NCBI GenBank assembly: GCA_017889705.1
Contig: JAGGAB010000002.1
Coordinates: 92,650-156,649 of the forward strand
Source of the DNA: Bacillota bacterium
Lineage (GTDB): Bacteria > Bacillota > Negativicutes > Sporomusales > Sporomusaceae
Length of the DNA: 64,000 bases
Direction of reading: 5' to 3'
Numbering within the stretch: position 1 is the stretch's first letter; the number at the start of each line of letters is the position of its first letter. Below the pieces are notes generated by a model that was given only the letters and a program-made list of their open reading frames with translations, was not told the DNA's origin and did not search any database. Positions 34,153 to 43,580 of this stretch are shown here, piece after piece. The translations under genes were made by a program, and so were the position numbers.

Positions 34153-35160
34153 CTATGGCTCGATGGTTATAGCAGCTTTCATATTCCAGCGAACTCGTGT
34201 ATCTTGTTGCGCCAACTTAATAACTACCTGATAAATTATGTCCTCTTGCTTTTTCTCACCATAAGAACTGACACTCACTACACTTCCGGGTATTTCAAGA
34301 CCCGGGATGGCTTCAAAAGTCACCTTCGCCGCCGCTCCCGGCCGAATACGGGCTGCTTGGGTTGCCTTTACATCTTCGGTATGAATTTGCCAGGCCGCAT
34401 AGTCTCCTAAATATATTACCGGTGCAGTTGTTGTCCCATACTCACCAACCCGCGCATTAAGAAAAGCAACTGTACCGTCAAACGGCGCGTATACTACACT
34501 TTGTCTGACCTGTGACTGTATTTCATCCACTGAGGCCCGCGCACTGTCCACCGCTGCCTGACGGGCAGGGATAATGGTGTCTACGCTATTACCGATGTGA
34601 GCAGTATTCATAACATATCTCGACTCCTCGGCAGCCGCTTTGCTTTCCATATAGGTAGCATGGGCCTGATCTACCTGTTGCTGAGATGCCCCGCCAATGT
34701 TATAAAGATGCTCCACCCTCTGCCATTCAGCCCGAGCCCGGTTAAGTTCAGCCTGAGCAGCCGAGAAGGCAACCTGTTTATAGGCTATTTCTTCCACCCG
34801 GTTTTGTTTTGCCCATTCGAGCATTTCCTCGGCATAGGCCAGATCAGCCTGAGCCCGTCGCAGTTTGCTGCTGACCTCGGCATTTTCTAAGCGCAAAAGC
34901 ACTTGTCCAGTCTTAACCTGTTCACCAGCAGTCACCGGCGTCTCTGCAACCATGCCGGCAGCTGGCAATGTCAGCGCTGCATACCGAACCGGAACGGCCA
35001 TACCATGCACGACAATATGCTGCTGCGCTTGCTGCTCCTGCTGGAGAGCTACTACATCTGCAGACGATTGTGGAAACTTCCCTATATATAGATAAAACCC
35101 GGCTGCCGCCAAGACTGCCAAACCGATAATTACCTTGTTGCGCGCCTTTGTCATTCGCAT
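34153..35160 (-). CDS. HlyD-family periplasmic adaptor protein
   Basis: A 335 aa membrane-fusion protein. An N-terminal anchor (KVIIGLAVLAAAGFYLYIG) is followed by a lipoyl-like half motif (GMVAETPVTAGEQVKTGQVL), a coiled-coil hairpin at about 100-190, the second lipoyl half (VYAPFDGTVAFLNARVGEYG) and a beta-barrel. Such adaptors join an inner-membrane ABC or RND pump to an outer-membrane channel. No pump or outer-membrane channel gene is adjacent: ribB lies upstream and a terminator downstream. It may serve a pump encoded elsewhere. A diderm envelope would explain it. Confidence 0.87.
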   Translation of the reverse strand: MRMTKARNKVIIGLAVLAAAGFYLYIGKFPQSSADVVALQQEQQAQQHIVVHGMAVPVRYAALTLPAAGMVAETPVTAGEQVKTGQVLLRLENAEVSSKLRRAQADLAYAEEMLEWAKQNRVEEIAYKQVAFSAAQAELNRARAEWQRVEHLYNIGGASQQQVDQAHATYMESKAAAEESRYVMNTAHIGNSVDTIIPARQAAVDSARASVDEIQSQVRQSVVYAPFDGTVAFLNARVGEYGTTTAPVIYLGDYAAWQIHTEDVKATQAARIRPGAAAKVTFEAIPGLEIPGSVVSVSSYGEKKQEDIIYQVVIKLAQQDTRVRWNMKAAITIEP

Positions 35161-35277
35161 TCCCCTTACTAAGTATATCCAGTCAATTTTGCTAAACCGA
35201 GTTCACTTATTCGACTTTTATTTACAAAAATCCTCTTACTATAAAGAAACTAACAACGCAATTAAGAAAATGGGAAA

Positions 35278-35332
35278 AACCAAAAGGCGCTGCCTAGCCA
35301 GGTTTATTGAACCTAGTTAGGGCAGCACCCAG
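35278..35332 (-). terminator. Terminator of ribB
   Basis: A long, slightly imperfect hairpin (GGCGCTGCCTA with AGGGCAGC-rich arm; inner stem CCAGGTT / AACCTAG) followed by TTTTGGTTTTT on the minus strand. It lies just past the ribB stop. Confidence 0.75.
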
Positions 35333-35345
35333 CAATCTTACGAAA

Positions 35346-35987
35346 TTATTCTCGAAACTTACGATAATCTATCAAGTCATCAACAGTAACCACCGGCATA
35401 TTGTTCTGTTTAGCAAACACCACTATTTCCGGCAATCGCGCCATGGTTCCATCCGGGTTTGTCAGTTCACACAATACACCATAAGGTTTGAGACCGGCAA
35501 GCCGCATTAAGTCAACATTGGCTTCTGTATGACCAGGCCGTTCTAATACTCCACCGGTTTTCGCTCGCAAAGGGAAAACATGACCGGGCTGGCGTAGGTC
35601 GTGCACACAAGCCTTGTCCGCTATTGCCGCTTTTATCGTAGTAACGCGGTCAGCAGCCGACACTCCGGTAGTTACTCCCTTTGCCGCTTCGATGGAAACA
35701 GTAAATGCTGTCTGAAAACTACTTGTATTGTTTTCTACCATCATTGGCAACGCTAGTGCCTGAACTTTATCCTCCGGCAGGCATAAGCAGACAATACCGC
35801 TACCTTCACGAATTAACAGCGCCATTTGTTCTGCAGTTAGTGATTCAGCGGCAAAAAAAATGTCACCTTCGTTTTCTCGTTGCTCGTTATCTGTTACTAA
35901 TACACCCCGGCCATTAGCCAAAGCATTTACTGCTTGTTTCACCCGCTCCTCTGAGCTGCCAAACTGACTTAGCAATGTCTGATTCAT
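35346..35987 (-). CDS. ribB: 3,4-dihydroxy-2-butanone 4-phosphate synthase
   Basis: A 213 aa enzyme that turns ribulose 5-phosphate into the four-carbon precursor of riboflavin. [16 protein letters not shown] carries the acidic metal and catalytic residues; [20 protein letters not shown] and [12 protein letters not shown] complete the active site. It stands alone, not fused to GTP cyclohydrolase II (RibA). The ATG at 35987 follows AGGAGGCGCATTACT. An FMN riboswitch lies upstream, so FMN should repress it. No other rib genes are in the window. Confidence 0.95.
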   Translation of the reverse strand: MNQTLLSQFGSSEERVKQAVNALANGRGVLVTDNEQRENEGDIFFAAESLTAEQMALLIREGSGIVCLCLPEDKVQALALPMMVENNTSSFQTAFTVSIEAAKGVTTGVSAADRVTTIKAAIADKACVHDLRQPGHVFPLRAKTGGVLERPGHTEANVDLMRLAGLKPYGVLCELTNPDGTMARLPEIVVFAKQNNMPVVTVDDLIDYRKFRE

Positions 35988-36099
35988 AGTAATGCGCCTC
36001 CTATAAGTTATAGTAGGACTTACTAAATCAGGGCTATTAGGCAGACAGCAGCTAACCAAAAATACTCTTGAAGCTTCGAAATAATGCTGACTGCCTTAT

Positions 36100-36240
36100 T
36101 CTCTTTCGTCCGGACTATACCGTCGGCACTGGCATCTCACCAGTTCTGCTGACCTCTTCGTAAACACGAAGAGCGCTCGCGGGCTCCCCAGTACAACTGG
36201 GATACCGCCGGTGGGGACTTGCACCCCGCCCTGAGAATAA
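36100..36240 (-). promoter_or_regulatory. FMN riboswitch (RFN element) upstream of ribB
   Basis: On the minus strand the canonical conserved blocks appear in order: CTCAGGGCGGGGTGCAAGTC, CCCCACCGGCGGTA, AGCCCGCGAGCG, GAACTGGTGAGATGCC, AGTGCCGACGGTA and AGTCCGGACGAAAGAGA. It sits about 110 bp before the ribB start and controls it by binding FMN. Confidence 0.96.
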
Positions 36241-36287
36241 GTCTCACATTTGTCATTATACTCTCCACCCATTATTTGTCAACTAAC

Positions 36288-36839
36288 TCACCGGCACGCT
36301 TTAATCCACTCATCGGTGGAAAGCACCTTGGAAAAGCGCATGGCTTGCGTGATCAGAATGGCCTGGTGCAGCTCCTTGGCCGTAATCGTTCCCGCATAAT
36401 TGGCTATATCGAGCGTACCTGTGGCATCAGCGAGAAATTCCACAGTAAAGCCCAGATGCATAGCCTGCCGGGCAGTTGTGTCACAGCACATTTGCGTCAT
36501 ATAACCGCTGATAACCAGGGTATCTACGCCTAATTCCCGCAAACAGCTTTCAAGCTCAGTATTGGTAAAACTTCCAGGAAGCGCCTTATCAATAATCCGC
36601 ACATAAGACCGGGACAAAAGTTCTGTGTGCAATTCCCAACCAGCGCTGCCTCTGGCAAAAGCCGCAGCGTTTTCCGGAGCACTATGCCGGATAAGAATAA
36701 CCGGGATCGCCTGTTCGTTGGCGGCATCCACAGCCTTAAGCATCTGGCTGAAGCTGCCTGCCGGGTAAGTTACAGGTAATTTGCCGGTAAAATATTCATT
36801 TTGCACATCAATGACCAGTAATGCTCTTTTCACTGTCAT
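36288..36839 (-). CDS. Isochorismatase-family cysteine hydrolase
   Basis: A protein of about 183 aa with the catalytic triad of the family: Asp11 ([11 protein letters not shown]), Lys85 (IDKALPGSF) and Cys118 ([16 protein letters not shown]). Members hydrolyse isochorismate, nicotinamide or other amides. Without the isochorismate-specific context, a general amidohydrolase is the safest call. The ATG at 36837-36839 sits only one base after GGGGG; a GTG two codons later (36831-36833) has better spacing and may be the real start. No operon partner is evident. Confidence 0.85.
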   Translation of the reverse strand: MTVKRALLVIDVQNEYFTGKLPVTYPAGSFSQMLKAVDAANEQAIPVILIRHSAPENAAAFARGSAGWELHTELLSRSYVRIIDKALPGSFTNTELESCLRELGVDTLVISGYMTQMCCDTTARQAMHLGFTVEFLADATGTLDIANYAGTITAKELHQAILITQAMRFSKVLSTDEWIKACR

Positions 36840-37102
36840 TCCCCCTACGCTTTTATTATTTTTAATTATACCGGCAGCTCCCCTTGCGCCGCAAAAGCAT
36901 TTACCTATTTTTAATTTTGCCAGCAGAGTATTTTGGGGCAAATTTTTTCACATAGCTGTTACCGGCAAAACAGGTGGTGTATTTTTCATGATTTTTATAT
37001 AATCAAAGTAACTAAACCAACAGGTTCTGCTATATTTTTCCCAAATCCCTTTGTGGTTTTCGTCGAAATTGAAATCATGACCTATTTGAGAGGAGAGTAA
37101 CC

Positions 37103-38209
37103 ATGAATTATGTATGTGTCAAATGTGGCCAAAAGTTCTCGCTGGCCAGCAACCAATGGAAATGTGACTGTGGTGGCTTGCTGCATCTGGAGTACACAAA
37201 AAAGCCGGTAGATTTTACGGCAACAGCTGTCGCGCGCAACCATTCACTTTGGAAGTATATTGACGCCCTGCCGTTTGACCTGGAGGACTGCTGGCAGCAG
37301 GTTACCTTAGGCGAGGGTGATACCCCGTTGATTTCTGTTGGCAAAAGCCTGTACGCCAAAGCCGATTATTATATGCCTACCCTCTCCTTTAAGGATCGCG
37401 GTGCTGTCACTCTTATTGCCATGGCCAAAAAACTGGGCGTAAACCGTGTTGTTGCCGACAGCAGCGGTAATGCCGGCACAGCCATTGCCGCCTATGCTGC
37501 TCGCGCGGGTATTGCCTGTGATGTTTTCGTGCCGGCCTCGACCTCTGATAAAAAGATCAAACAAATCGAAGCCCATGGGGCCATTATCCATAAGATACCG
37601 GGAACGCGCGAGGATACCGCCCAAGCAGCTATTGATATGGTACAAGAAACCAACCTGTTTTATGCCAGCCATATTTATAATCCGCTGTTTTGGGAAGGAA
37701 CCAAAACCTACTTCTACGAAGTATTTGAGCAGTGTAACGGCAGTATGCCTGATGCTTTTATTATCCCGGTTGGCAACGGCACTTTACTGCTGGGCGCACA
37801 CATTGCCTTCAAGGAACTACTCTCCTGGGGGCTTATTGATAAACTCCCCAAAATTCTAGCGGTGCAGGCTGAAAACTGTTCCCCGATTTCAAAAGCCTTC
37901 CAGGCCGGCAAGTCTACCGTAGATGCTGTAGAAAATACCGGCACACTAGCCGAAGGCATTGCCATTGCCGCGCCGGCCAGAGGCGCCGAAATCTTAGCTG
38001 CCGTCCGCGAAACCGGCGGCGACATCATTGGGGTAACAGAAGAGAGCATTGTTGATGCCAGACAAAAAATGGCCGTCCAAGGCATCTATGTGGAGATAAC
38101 CTCAGCAGCCAATTATGCCGGCTATTTAAGTTTTGTTAAAAAATATCCTTCACTGCAAAACCAATTTGTTGTGTTCCCGCTTTGCGGCGCCGGTATAAAA
38201 AGCAATTAG
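37103..38209 (+). CDS. Threonine synthase-like PLP-dependent enzyme
   Basis: A 368 aa fold-type II PLP enzyme. The N-terminal mini zinc-ribbon has Cys5, Cys8, Cys21 and Cys23. The PLP lysine is Lys97 in PTLSFKDRGA; SSGNAGTAIAAYAARAGI binds the phosphate and PVGNGTLLLGAH is a later glycine loop. This matches class of threonine synthase paralogues that include threonine synthase and pyridoxal-dependent lyases. The start follows GAGGAGAGTAACC. It has no threonine-pathway neighbours here, so thrC is not certain. Convergent with the ABC exporter gene, which begins 22 bp past its stop. Confidence 0.85.
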   Translation: MNYVCVKCGQKFSLASNQWKCDCGGLLHLEYTKKPVDFTATAVARNHSLWKYIDALPFDLEDCWQQVTLGEGDTPLISVGKSLYAKADYYMPTLSFKDRGAVTLIAMAKKLGVNRVVADSSGNAGTAIAAYAARAGIACDVFVPASTSDKKIKQIEAHGAIIHKIPGTREDTAQAAIDMVQETNLFYASHIYNPLFWEGTKTYFYEVFEQCNGSMPDAFIIPVGNGTLLLGAHIAFKELLSWGLIDKLPKILAVQAENCSPISKAFQAGKSTVDAVENTGTLAEGIAIAAPARGAEILAAVRETGGDIIGVTEESIVDARQKMAVQGIYVEITSAANYAGYLSFVKKYPSLQNQFVVFPLCGAGIKSN

Positions 38210-38230
38210 CCTTTACCCGTCATGCGCAGC

Positions 38231-39976
38231 TTATTCGGTTATTTCCAGTCCGTCGAACTGCATATTGTAATATTTGGCATACAAGCCGTTTTGCGTCAGG
38301 AGTTCCTGGTGGTCACCGCATTCTTGAATTTGTCCGTCATTGATGACAATAATCTGATCAGCATGACGAATGGTGCTCAGACGGTGGGCAATAATGATGG
38401 TCGTCCGGTTTTTGGCCAGTTCCTCCAGCGAAGCTTGAATATGGCGCTCGCTCTCATTATCAAGAGCCGAGGTGGCTTCATCCAAAATTAGAACCGGCGG
38501 ATTTTTAAGAAACACCCGTGCAATCGCAATCCGCTGCTTTTGTCCGCCAGACAGCCTCACTCCCCGCTCACCGACATAGGTATCATAGCCCTCTTCCAAA
38601 CCAACAATAAACTCATGAATGTTGGCTCTTTGCGCCGCAGCAACAATCTCGTCCTGGGTTGCATCCGGCCGGCCATACGCAATATTGTCTCTGATGCTGC
38701 CGGCAAATAAATACACATCTTGCTGCACAATGCCAATAGCATTGCGCAGCGATGCAAGGGTAACATCCCGAATATCCTGTCCGTCAAGCAAAATCGAGCC
38801 GGCTGTCACATCATAAAACCGTGGCAGCAACGAGCAGATGGTTGTCTTGCCGCCGCCGGACGGGCCAACAAGCGCAATAGTTTTGCCTGCGTCTACGCTA
38901 AAGCTGACCTGATTGAGCACAGCATTGCTGCCATCATAAGCAAAACTCACATCCTGATACTCAATATGCCCCTGCACCTTGGCAAGTGTCCTGGCTCCTT
39001 CTCTGTCCACAATTTCAGGCTTAGTTGCCAGCACTTCAGCAAACCGCTTGAACCCGGCATAGCCTTTTTGAAATTGCTCGGTGAAGTTAATCAGCACATC
39101 TAACGGATTAATAAAAATGGCAATATACAGCGCATACACCGCTAGATCGGTTGCTGCTAACTGGCCTTTGGCGATAAAATAGCCGCCGCTCACCAGCACG
39201 ACCACATATAAGAGCCCCTCCAGCAGACCGTTACCAGCATGGAAGCTTCCCATAATTTTGTACACGCTTTCTTTGGAGTCAAGAAAAGCCTCATTGCCGC
39301 GGCGGAACTTTTCCTGTTCAATCTTCTCATTGGCAAACGACTTAATTACCCGGATGCCAGCCAGACTATCCTGAGCCAAAGCATTGACAGTGGCAATCCG
39401 TTTACGGTTTTCCATGAAAATTACTTTCATACGCTTATTTTGGTAATAACTGAAAACCGTCATACTAATCGCAATGGTAAATAAAATCAAAGTCATGGGC
39501 ACATTAATCATCATGAGCAGAATAAACGAACCCAATAGTTTCAGGCAAGAAATAAAAATATTTTCTGGTCCGTGGTGTGCCAACTCGGAGATGTCAAACA
39601 AATCGGCCACCAGTTTGGACATCATTTCACCGGTATTGTTTTTGTCATAATAAGAAAAAGATAAACGCTGCAGATGATCAAACAAATCCTGCCGCATATC
39701 ACTTTCCATCCGCGCACCCATCACATGTCCCCAGGTGGTAATATAATACTGGCATACATACCGAATGATATAAAGCGTCATCATACCGGCGCCAACATAA
39801 CCAATGATGTCAATAAACCGTTCGGTTTGCTGGACCAGCAAAATTTTCGTTAAGTAATTGAGCACCTGCGGAAAAACCAGATCAATCACCGAAACCAGTA
39901 CGGCACAAACCATATCAGCATAAAAAAGCGTTCTGTACGGCTTACAATAATGCAAAAAACCTGCAAAAATAGACAT
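38231..39976 (-). CDS. ABC exporter half-transporter (membrane plus ATPase domains)
   Basis: A 581 aa fused half transporter. Residues 1-320 form a six-helix exporter membrane domain. The ATPase domain (about 335-581) has Walker A GPSGGGKTT, signature LSGGQKQRIAIARV, Walker B VLILDEATSALD and the switch His in IIAHRLSTIRHAD. It would work as a homodimer exporting lipids, drugs or peptides (MsbA/LmrA type). The gene for a one-helix protein lies 43 bp upstream on the same strand and may be co-transcribed. Substrate unknown. Confidence 0.92.
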   Translation of the reverse strand: MSIFAGFLHYCKPYRTLFYADMVCAVLVSVIDLVFPQVLNYLTKILLVQQTERFIDIIGYVGAGMMTLYIIRYVCQYYITTWGHVMGARMESDMRQDLFDHLQRLSFSYYDKNNTGEMMSKLVADLFDISELAHHGPENIFISCLKLLGSFILLMMINVPMTLILFTIAISMTVFSYYQNKRMKVIFMENRKRIATVNALAQDSLAGIRVIKSFANEKIEQEKFRRGNEAFLDSKESVYKIMGSFHAGNGLLEGLLYVVVLVSGGYFIAKGQLAATDLAVYALYIAIFINPLDVLINFTEQFQKGYAGFKRFAEVLATKPEIVDREGARTLAKVQGHIEYQDVSFAYDGSNAVLNQVSFSVDAGKTIALVGPSGGGKTTICSLLPRFYDVTAGSILLDGQDIRDVTLASLRNAIGIVQQDVYLFAGSIRDNIAYGRPDATQDEIVAAAQRANIHEFIVGLEEGYDTYVGERGVRLSGGQKQRIAIARVFLKNPPVLILDEATSALDNESERHIQASLEELAKNRTTIIIAHRLSTIRHADQIIVINDGQIQECGDHQELLTQNGLYAKYYNMQFDGLEITE

Positions 39977-40019
39977 AATAAAACCCTCTCACAAACCAAA
40001 AATATAGTCTTACAAAATC

Positions 40020-40514
40020 TTAATCAATAGGCTCATAGCGGATCTCCCAGGTCAGCGTACCCTTGCGGCTGGCATCCCGGAAAATAGGCCTTTCATGCAT
40101 ACTGTAGCCTATTACCGCAATTTCCACCGCCCGCCGGTCTGGTGAAAACGTTTTATTAACGGTACCGGGAGCTAGTTTTTCCACTTCGCCATTTTCCCAG
40201 ACAATCTTAATTAACGATTTATCGGCATGTTCACCGGCAGCCTGAAAGTTGACAATGGTTATATCCCGCCCAGCCCGACCGGCAAAAACCTGGCGTAATT
40301 CCACTTTACCTTCAAAAGGCACCTGGTTTCCCCTGATAATGCGCAGCGTAGGCAAGGGTGTAATTGTAACCTTATTGGCCAGATCTTCCGTATTGATTAT
40401 GGCGGTTTCCGGGATTACCTGCTTTTCTGTTACAGGATAAACCATATTCATAGCCAGCACTGCCAGCAGCATAATAACAGCGCCCAGCACAAAGCTCTGC
40501 CATGACTTTATCAT
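40020..40514 (-). CDS. Hypothetical single-helix exported protein
   Basis: A 164 aa protein not assigned to a family. An N-terminal hydrophobic helix (WQSFVLGAVIMLLAVLAMNM) anchors or exports it. The rest is beta-rich (KVTITPLPTLRIIRGNQVPF, ITIVNFQAAGEH). The start at 40514 is preceded by GGTGGGGATAGTTTAT. It lies 43 bp upstream of the ABC exporter and could be its accessory protein; that is context only. Confidence 0.6.
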   Translation of the reverse strand: MIKSWQSFVLGAVIMLLAVLAMNMVYPVTEKQVIPETAIINTEDLANKVTITPLPTLRIIRGNQVPFEGKVELRQVFAGRAGRDITIVNFQAAGEHADKSLIKIVWENGEVEKLAPGTVNKTFSPDRRAVEIAVIGYSMHERPIFRDASRKGTLTWEIRYEPID

Positions 40515-40559
40515 ATAAACTATCCCCACCTTACCAATTAGCACTATATTGAGTATATC

Positions 40560-40669
40560 ATAAATGGAAACTTAATTCAGGTACTTAGCCGCCCGCCTAT
40601 GCTCGCTGGAATATGTACTCACCAATTGTAGAAACGTCAGCAGTACGAACAAGTTAGTCATCAGCTAAA
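40560..40669. repeat. Dispersed repeat family A, degenerate copy A8
   Basis: Starts ATAAATGGAAACTTAATTCAG, then jumps to GTACTTAGCCGCCCGCC, and ends GTTAGTCATCAGCTAAA. Hairpin 1 has been lost and hairpin 2 is strongly decayed. It fills most of the gap between the single-helix protein gene and the permease gene. Confidence 0.65.
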
Positions 40670-40673
40670 ATGC

Positions 40674-40713
40674 AAAAGAAGGAATGCCTCTTGCAACAAG
40701 AGCATTCCTTCTT
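40674..40713 (-). terminator. Terminator of the amino acid permease gene
   Basis: AGAAGGAATGCTCTT / AAGAGGCATTCCTTCTT on the minus strand is a 15 bp stem ending in TTCTTTTGC. It lies 36 bp past the permease stop. Confidence 0.8.
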
Positions 40714-40748
40714 ACTGTTCCCCCGGCAAATTGTCTTGAAACAACAGT

Positions 40749-42230
40749 TCATTGTCTGTCGGAGTATTTCTCGGGTTTTGCTGTTTTATCTGCGCGTTTT
40801 TTGCCTTCCGGCAATTCGCCCTTAACGCTTAATTCTTCTGCACTCTCTAGCTGCATAGCCGCTAAACGGGTGTGACTTTTCCTCCAGCTTTTATTGGTTT
40901 CTTTCAGTTGCAGACCATTATTAACAAAATACACTGCCGAAAACAGAGCTACAAACCCCAGACCGGCAAATAGCCCCGCGCCCTGACCGGGAATAAGCGG
41001 CATACTTGCAATTACAGCTATAATACTTACCAATGCCAATTGGGAGGTCAGGGGAAACCCGGGAAGTTGGCATTTTCCCTGCGGCGGACAACCGTGCTGC
41101 TGCCGTAGACGATAGTGGGTTGCAAGAATAACCAGATAGGAAAACAGCAACGCAAAGCCACCTGAGCTTACCAGGAAAAGATATACCTGCGACGGCAGCA
41201 ATAGTCCCATTCCAAGGCCACCCAGCATGGCTGAGCCTGAAAAAAGAATACCCCGGTAGGGAATATCCCCTTTATCGCGCAGCCAGGGCGGAGCATGCTT
41301 TTCCTCTGCCAGCGAACGCAGCATACGCCCCAGTCCGAACATAGCGGCCAGCATTGTTGACAGAATGGCAGTAACCAGCACAATATTAATAACATTGCCG
41401 GCCCACGGCAAATTCCAAGCGGTCAGTGCTGTTACCAATGGACTTTGCTCTGGAGTCATAACTCCGGTCGGCACAAGCAGCAATATCGCCACAATAGCTG
41501 TTACATATAAACCAACTAAACCAAACACAGTATAGGCAATTGCCTGTGGTACTATCCTATCCGGGTTGGCAGTTTCTGAGGCCGCTAACCCAATAATCTC
41601 AAAACCTGCATAAGAAAACATAACAATCAGCATACTGCCCGCAATACCACCAATACCTGCCGCAAACAACGGCTCTCTTGTTACAATGCCTGTACCCACC
41701 CGCTCGGCTCCAGGTAGCACCCCACTGACAATAACCGCACTCAGCACCACAAAACCAACAATGGCGAACAACTTAATCGCAGCAAGCCCGCCTTCAAGTT
41801 TACTTAACTTGTCAGCACCAAAAAGATTGAGCACAGTAACAACAACAATTACCGCTGCCCCCAGCAGTGGCAACGAAAACCCAGCAAACCAAGCCTGCAA
41901 CAATGCCGACACCGCTATCGCCTCACTCGACATTGCTAATACCAACCCTGTCCAGTAGACCCAGCCTACAACAAAACCTGCGGCAGGTCCATATGCTTTT
42001 TCGGCAAATGTGCGAAAAGAACCGGGAGCCGGATCAGCCACCGTCATTTCCGACAGGGCGTACAAGATGGTATAGACCAGCGCACCGCCTAATACAAAAG
42101 CTAGTATAATTGCCGTGCCTGCAGCTTTGATAGCTACAGCCGATCCCAGAAAAAAGGAACCACCAATTACCGTGCCCAGCGCCATCATCGTTAATTGCCA
42201 CGCCGATAATCCTGCACCTTGCTTTTTCAA
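40749..42230 (-). CDS. APC-family amino acid permease
   Basis: A 493 aa secondary transporter with about twelve helices. LGTVIGGSFFLGSAVAIKAAG is the first-helix substrate motif of the amino acid-polyamine-organocation family; MFSYAGFEIIGLAASETANP is the characteristic helix 6-7 segment. A soluble charged tail of about 50 residues follows the last helix. The start is a TTG at 42228-42230 behind AAGGAGGGGCTAGA. Flanked by a terminator and a divergent gene, it is probably monocistronic. The amino acid carried is unknown. Confidence 0.88.
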   Translation of the reverse strand: MKKQGAGLSAWQLTMMALGTVIGGSFFLGSAVAIKAAGTAIILAFVLGGALVYTILYALSEMTVADPAPGSFRTFAEKAYGPAAGFVVGWVYWTGLVLAMSSEAIAVSALLQAWFAGFSLPLLGAAVIVVVTVLNLFGADKLSKLEGGLAAIKLFAIVGFVVLSAVIVSGVLPGAERVGTGIVTREPLFAAGIGGIAGSMLIVMFSYAGFEIIGLAASETANPDRIVPQAIAYTVFGLVGLYVTAIVAILLLVPTGVMTPEQSPLVTALTAWNLPWAGNVINIVLVTAILSTMLAAMFGLGRMLRSLAEEKHAPPWLRDKGDIPYRGILFSGSAMLGGLGMGLLLPSQVYLFLVSSGGFALLFSYLVILATHYRLRQQHGCPPQGKCQLPGFPLTSQLALVSIIAVIASMPLIPGQGAGLFAGLGFVALFSAVYFVNNGLQLKETNKSWRKSHTRLAAMQLESAEELSVKGELPEGKKRADKTAKPEKYSDRQ

Positions 42231-42408
42231 TCTAGCCCCTCCTTAATAACCAACTCAACTTTCTTTACAAGTATCTACCAAGGAGGGTTATGTTATAACT
42301 CACAAGCATTTTCATCATTGTAGGTTTTCATGGAATAATGTGGAATACTATACTCCAGCAACAATTACAAACACTTATTACAAAGCAAGTGTTAAGGAGA
42401 GGGTATAA

Positions 42409-42957
42409 TTGATACGGATCGGAGTTATTGGACAATCTGGGGAAATACCGGCGGAAACCAACCTGCTGGCCGAAGAAATCGGTAAGGAAATCGCATTATC
42501 CGGTGCCCTACTATTTACCGGCGGCACCAGCGGAGTTATGGGAGCCGTATCCCGCGGTGCCAAACAGGCAAATGGGTTGGTTGTGGGTATTTTGCCGGGT
42601 GATTCCACAGATGTTGCCAATAAACATATTGATATTCCGATCTCAACAGGTCTCAGTTTTGACTACCGCAGCCTGATTTTAGTCCATTCGTCTGACGTTA
42701 TCATTATGATAGCCGGCGGCAATGGTACTTTAGGCGAATTGTCAGCAGCCTATTTAAACCGCAAACCTGTCGTCATTATTGAAACCTCAGGCGGCTGGGC
42801 AGCCAAAGTCAAAGGCATATCCTATGAAGGCTGCTATCTTGATGAACGCAAGTGGGTTAGGCTTGACTATGCACTAACAGCAAAAGAAGCTGTTGATACT
42901 GCATTGAAGCGCATTAAGGAAAGGCCAAGCCAAGTACGGGAGGAGATTTTTCCATGA
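42409..42957 (+). CDS. TIGR00725/LOG-like nucleotide-binding protein
   Basis: A 182 aa Rossmann-type protein with IRIGVIGQSGEIP, LLFTGGTSGVMGAVSRGAKQ and MIAGGNGTLGELSAAYLNR. These are the signatures of the TIGR00725 / LOG (lysine-decarboxylase-like) superfamily; some members release cytokinin-like bases or bind molybdenum cofactor, but the PGGxGTxxE motif is modified here (AGGNGTLGE). The start is TTG at 42409 behind AAGGAGAGGG. Its stop overlaps the next gene's ATG (ATGA), so the two are coupled. Confidence 0.82.
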   Translation: MIRIGVIGQSGEIPAETNLLAEEIGKEIALSGALLFTGGTSGVMGAVSRGAKQANGLVVGILPGDSTDVANKHIDIPISTGLSFDYRSLILVHSSDVIIMIAGGNGTLGELSAAYLNRKPVVIIETSGGWAAKVKGISYEGCYLDERKWVRLDYALTAKEAVDTALKRIKERPSQVREEIFP

Positions 42958-43580
42958 AACTAATTGACATAAACACTTGGGACAGAAAAACCCATTACGA
43001 ATTTTTTAAAAGAATGGATTATCCGCAATATAATATCTGTACCAATATTGATATTACCCGGTTTCTACCTGCAGTAAAACAAAAACAGCTGCCCTTTTAT
43101 TATGCCATGATCTATGCCGCAACTTATGTGCTAAACAATATGGAAGCATTTCGCTATCGTAGCCGTAATCAGCAGGTAGTGCTGCACGATAAAGTCCACC
43201 CGTCCTTTACCGCTATGTCACCAACGTCTGATTTATTCAAGCTTGTGGTAACACCACTGGAGGGTTTGCCGGAAACCTTTGCGCAAAATGCCAAAAAGCA
43301 AGCCGCTGCGCAAACTCAGTTTATCACCAAAGAGGCAGTCGGCAGAGATGATGTCATCTATATAACCTGTGTTCCCTGGGTAACCTTTACCCATATTTCT
43401 CACACCATTTCCTTAAACAAGGATGATTCCATTCCCAGAATCTCCTGGGGTAAATACTTTCCCGGCGGTGACAAAATCCTGCTGCCGTTTTCGGTTCAGG
43501 CTCATCATTCTTTTGTTGACGGTATTCATATCGGGAGATATATTGACAGCTTGCAGAAATATTTGGATAACAGTAAATAA
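42954..43580 (+). CDS. Type A chloramphenicol acetyltransferase-like protein
   Basis: A 208 aa acyltransferase of the CAT family. The catalytic motif is HHSFVDG with His185 and Asp189, equivalent to HHAVCDG of CAT enzymes. The N-terminus ID-NTWDRKTHYEFFKRMDYP also fits the family. Whether it acetylates chloramphenicol is unclear; many chromosomal CAT-like proteins use other acceptors. It overlaps the upstream LOG-like gene by four bases. Its stop codon is immediately followed by the stop codon of the convergent DUF6143-like gene. Confidence 0.87.
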   Translation: MKLIDINTWDRKTHYEFFKRMDYPQYNICTNIDITRFLPAVKQKQLPFYYAMIYAATYVLNNMEAFRYRSRNQQVVLHDKVHPSFTAMSPTSDLFKLVVTPLEGLPETFAQNAKKQAAAQTQFITKEAVGRDDVIYITCVPWVTFTHISHTISLNKDDSIPRISWGKYFPGGDKILLPFSVQAHHSFVDGIHIGRYIDSLQKYLDNSK

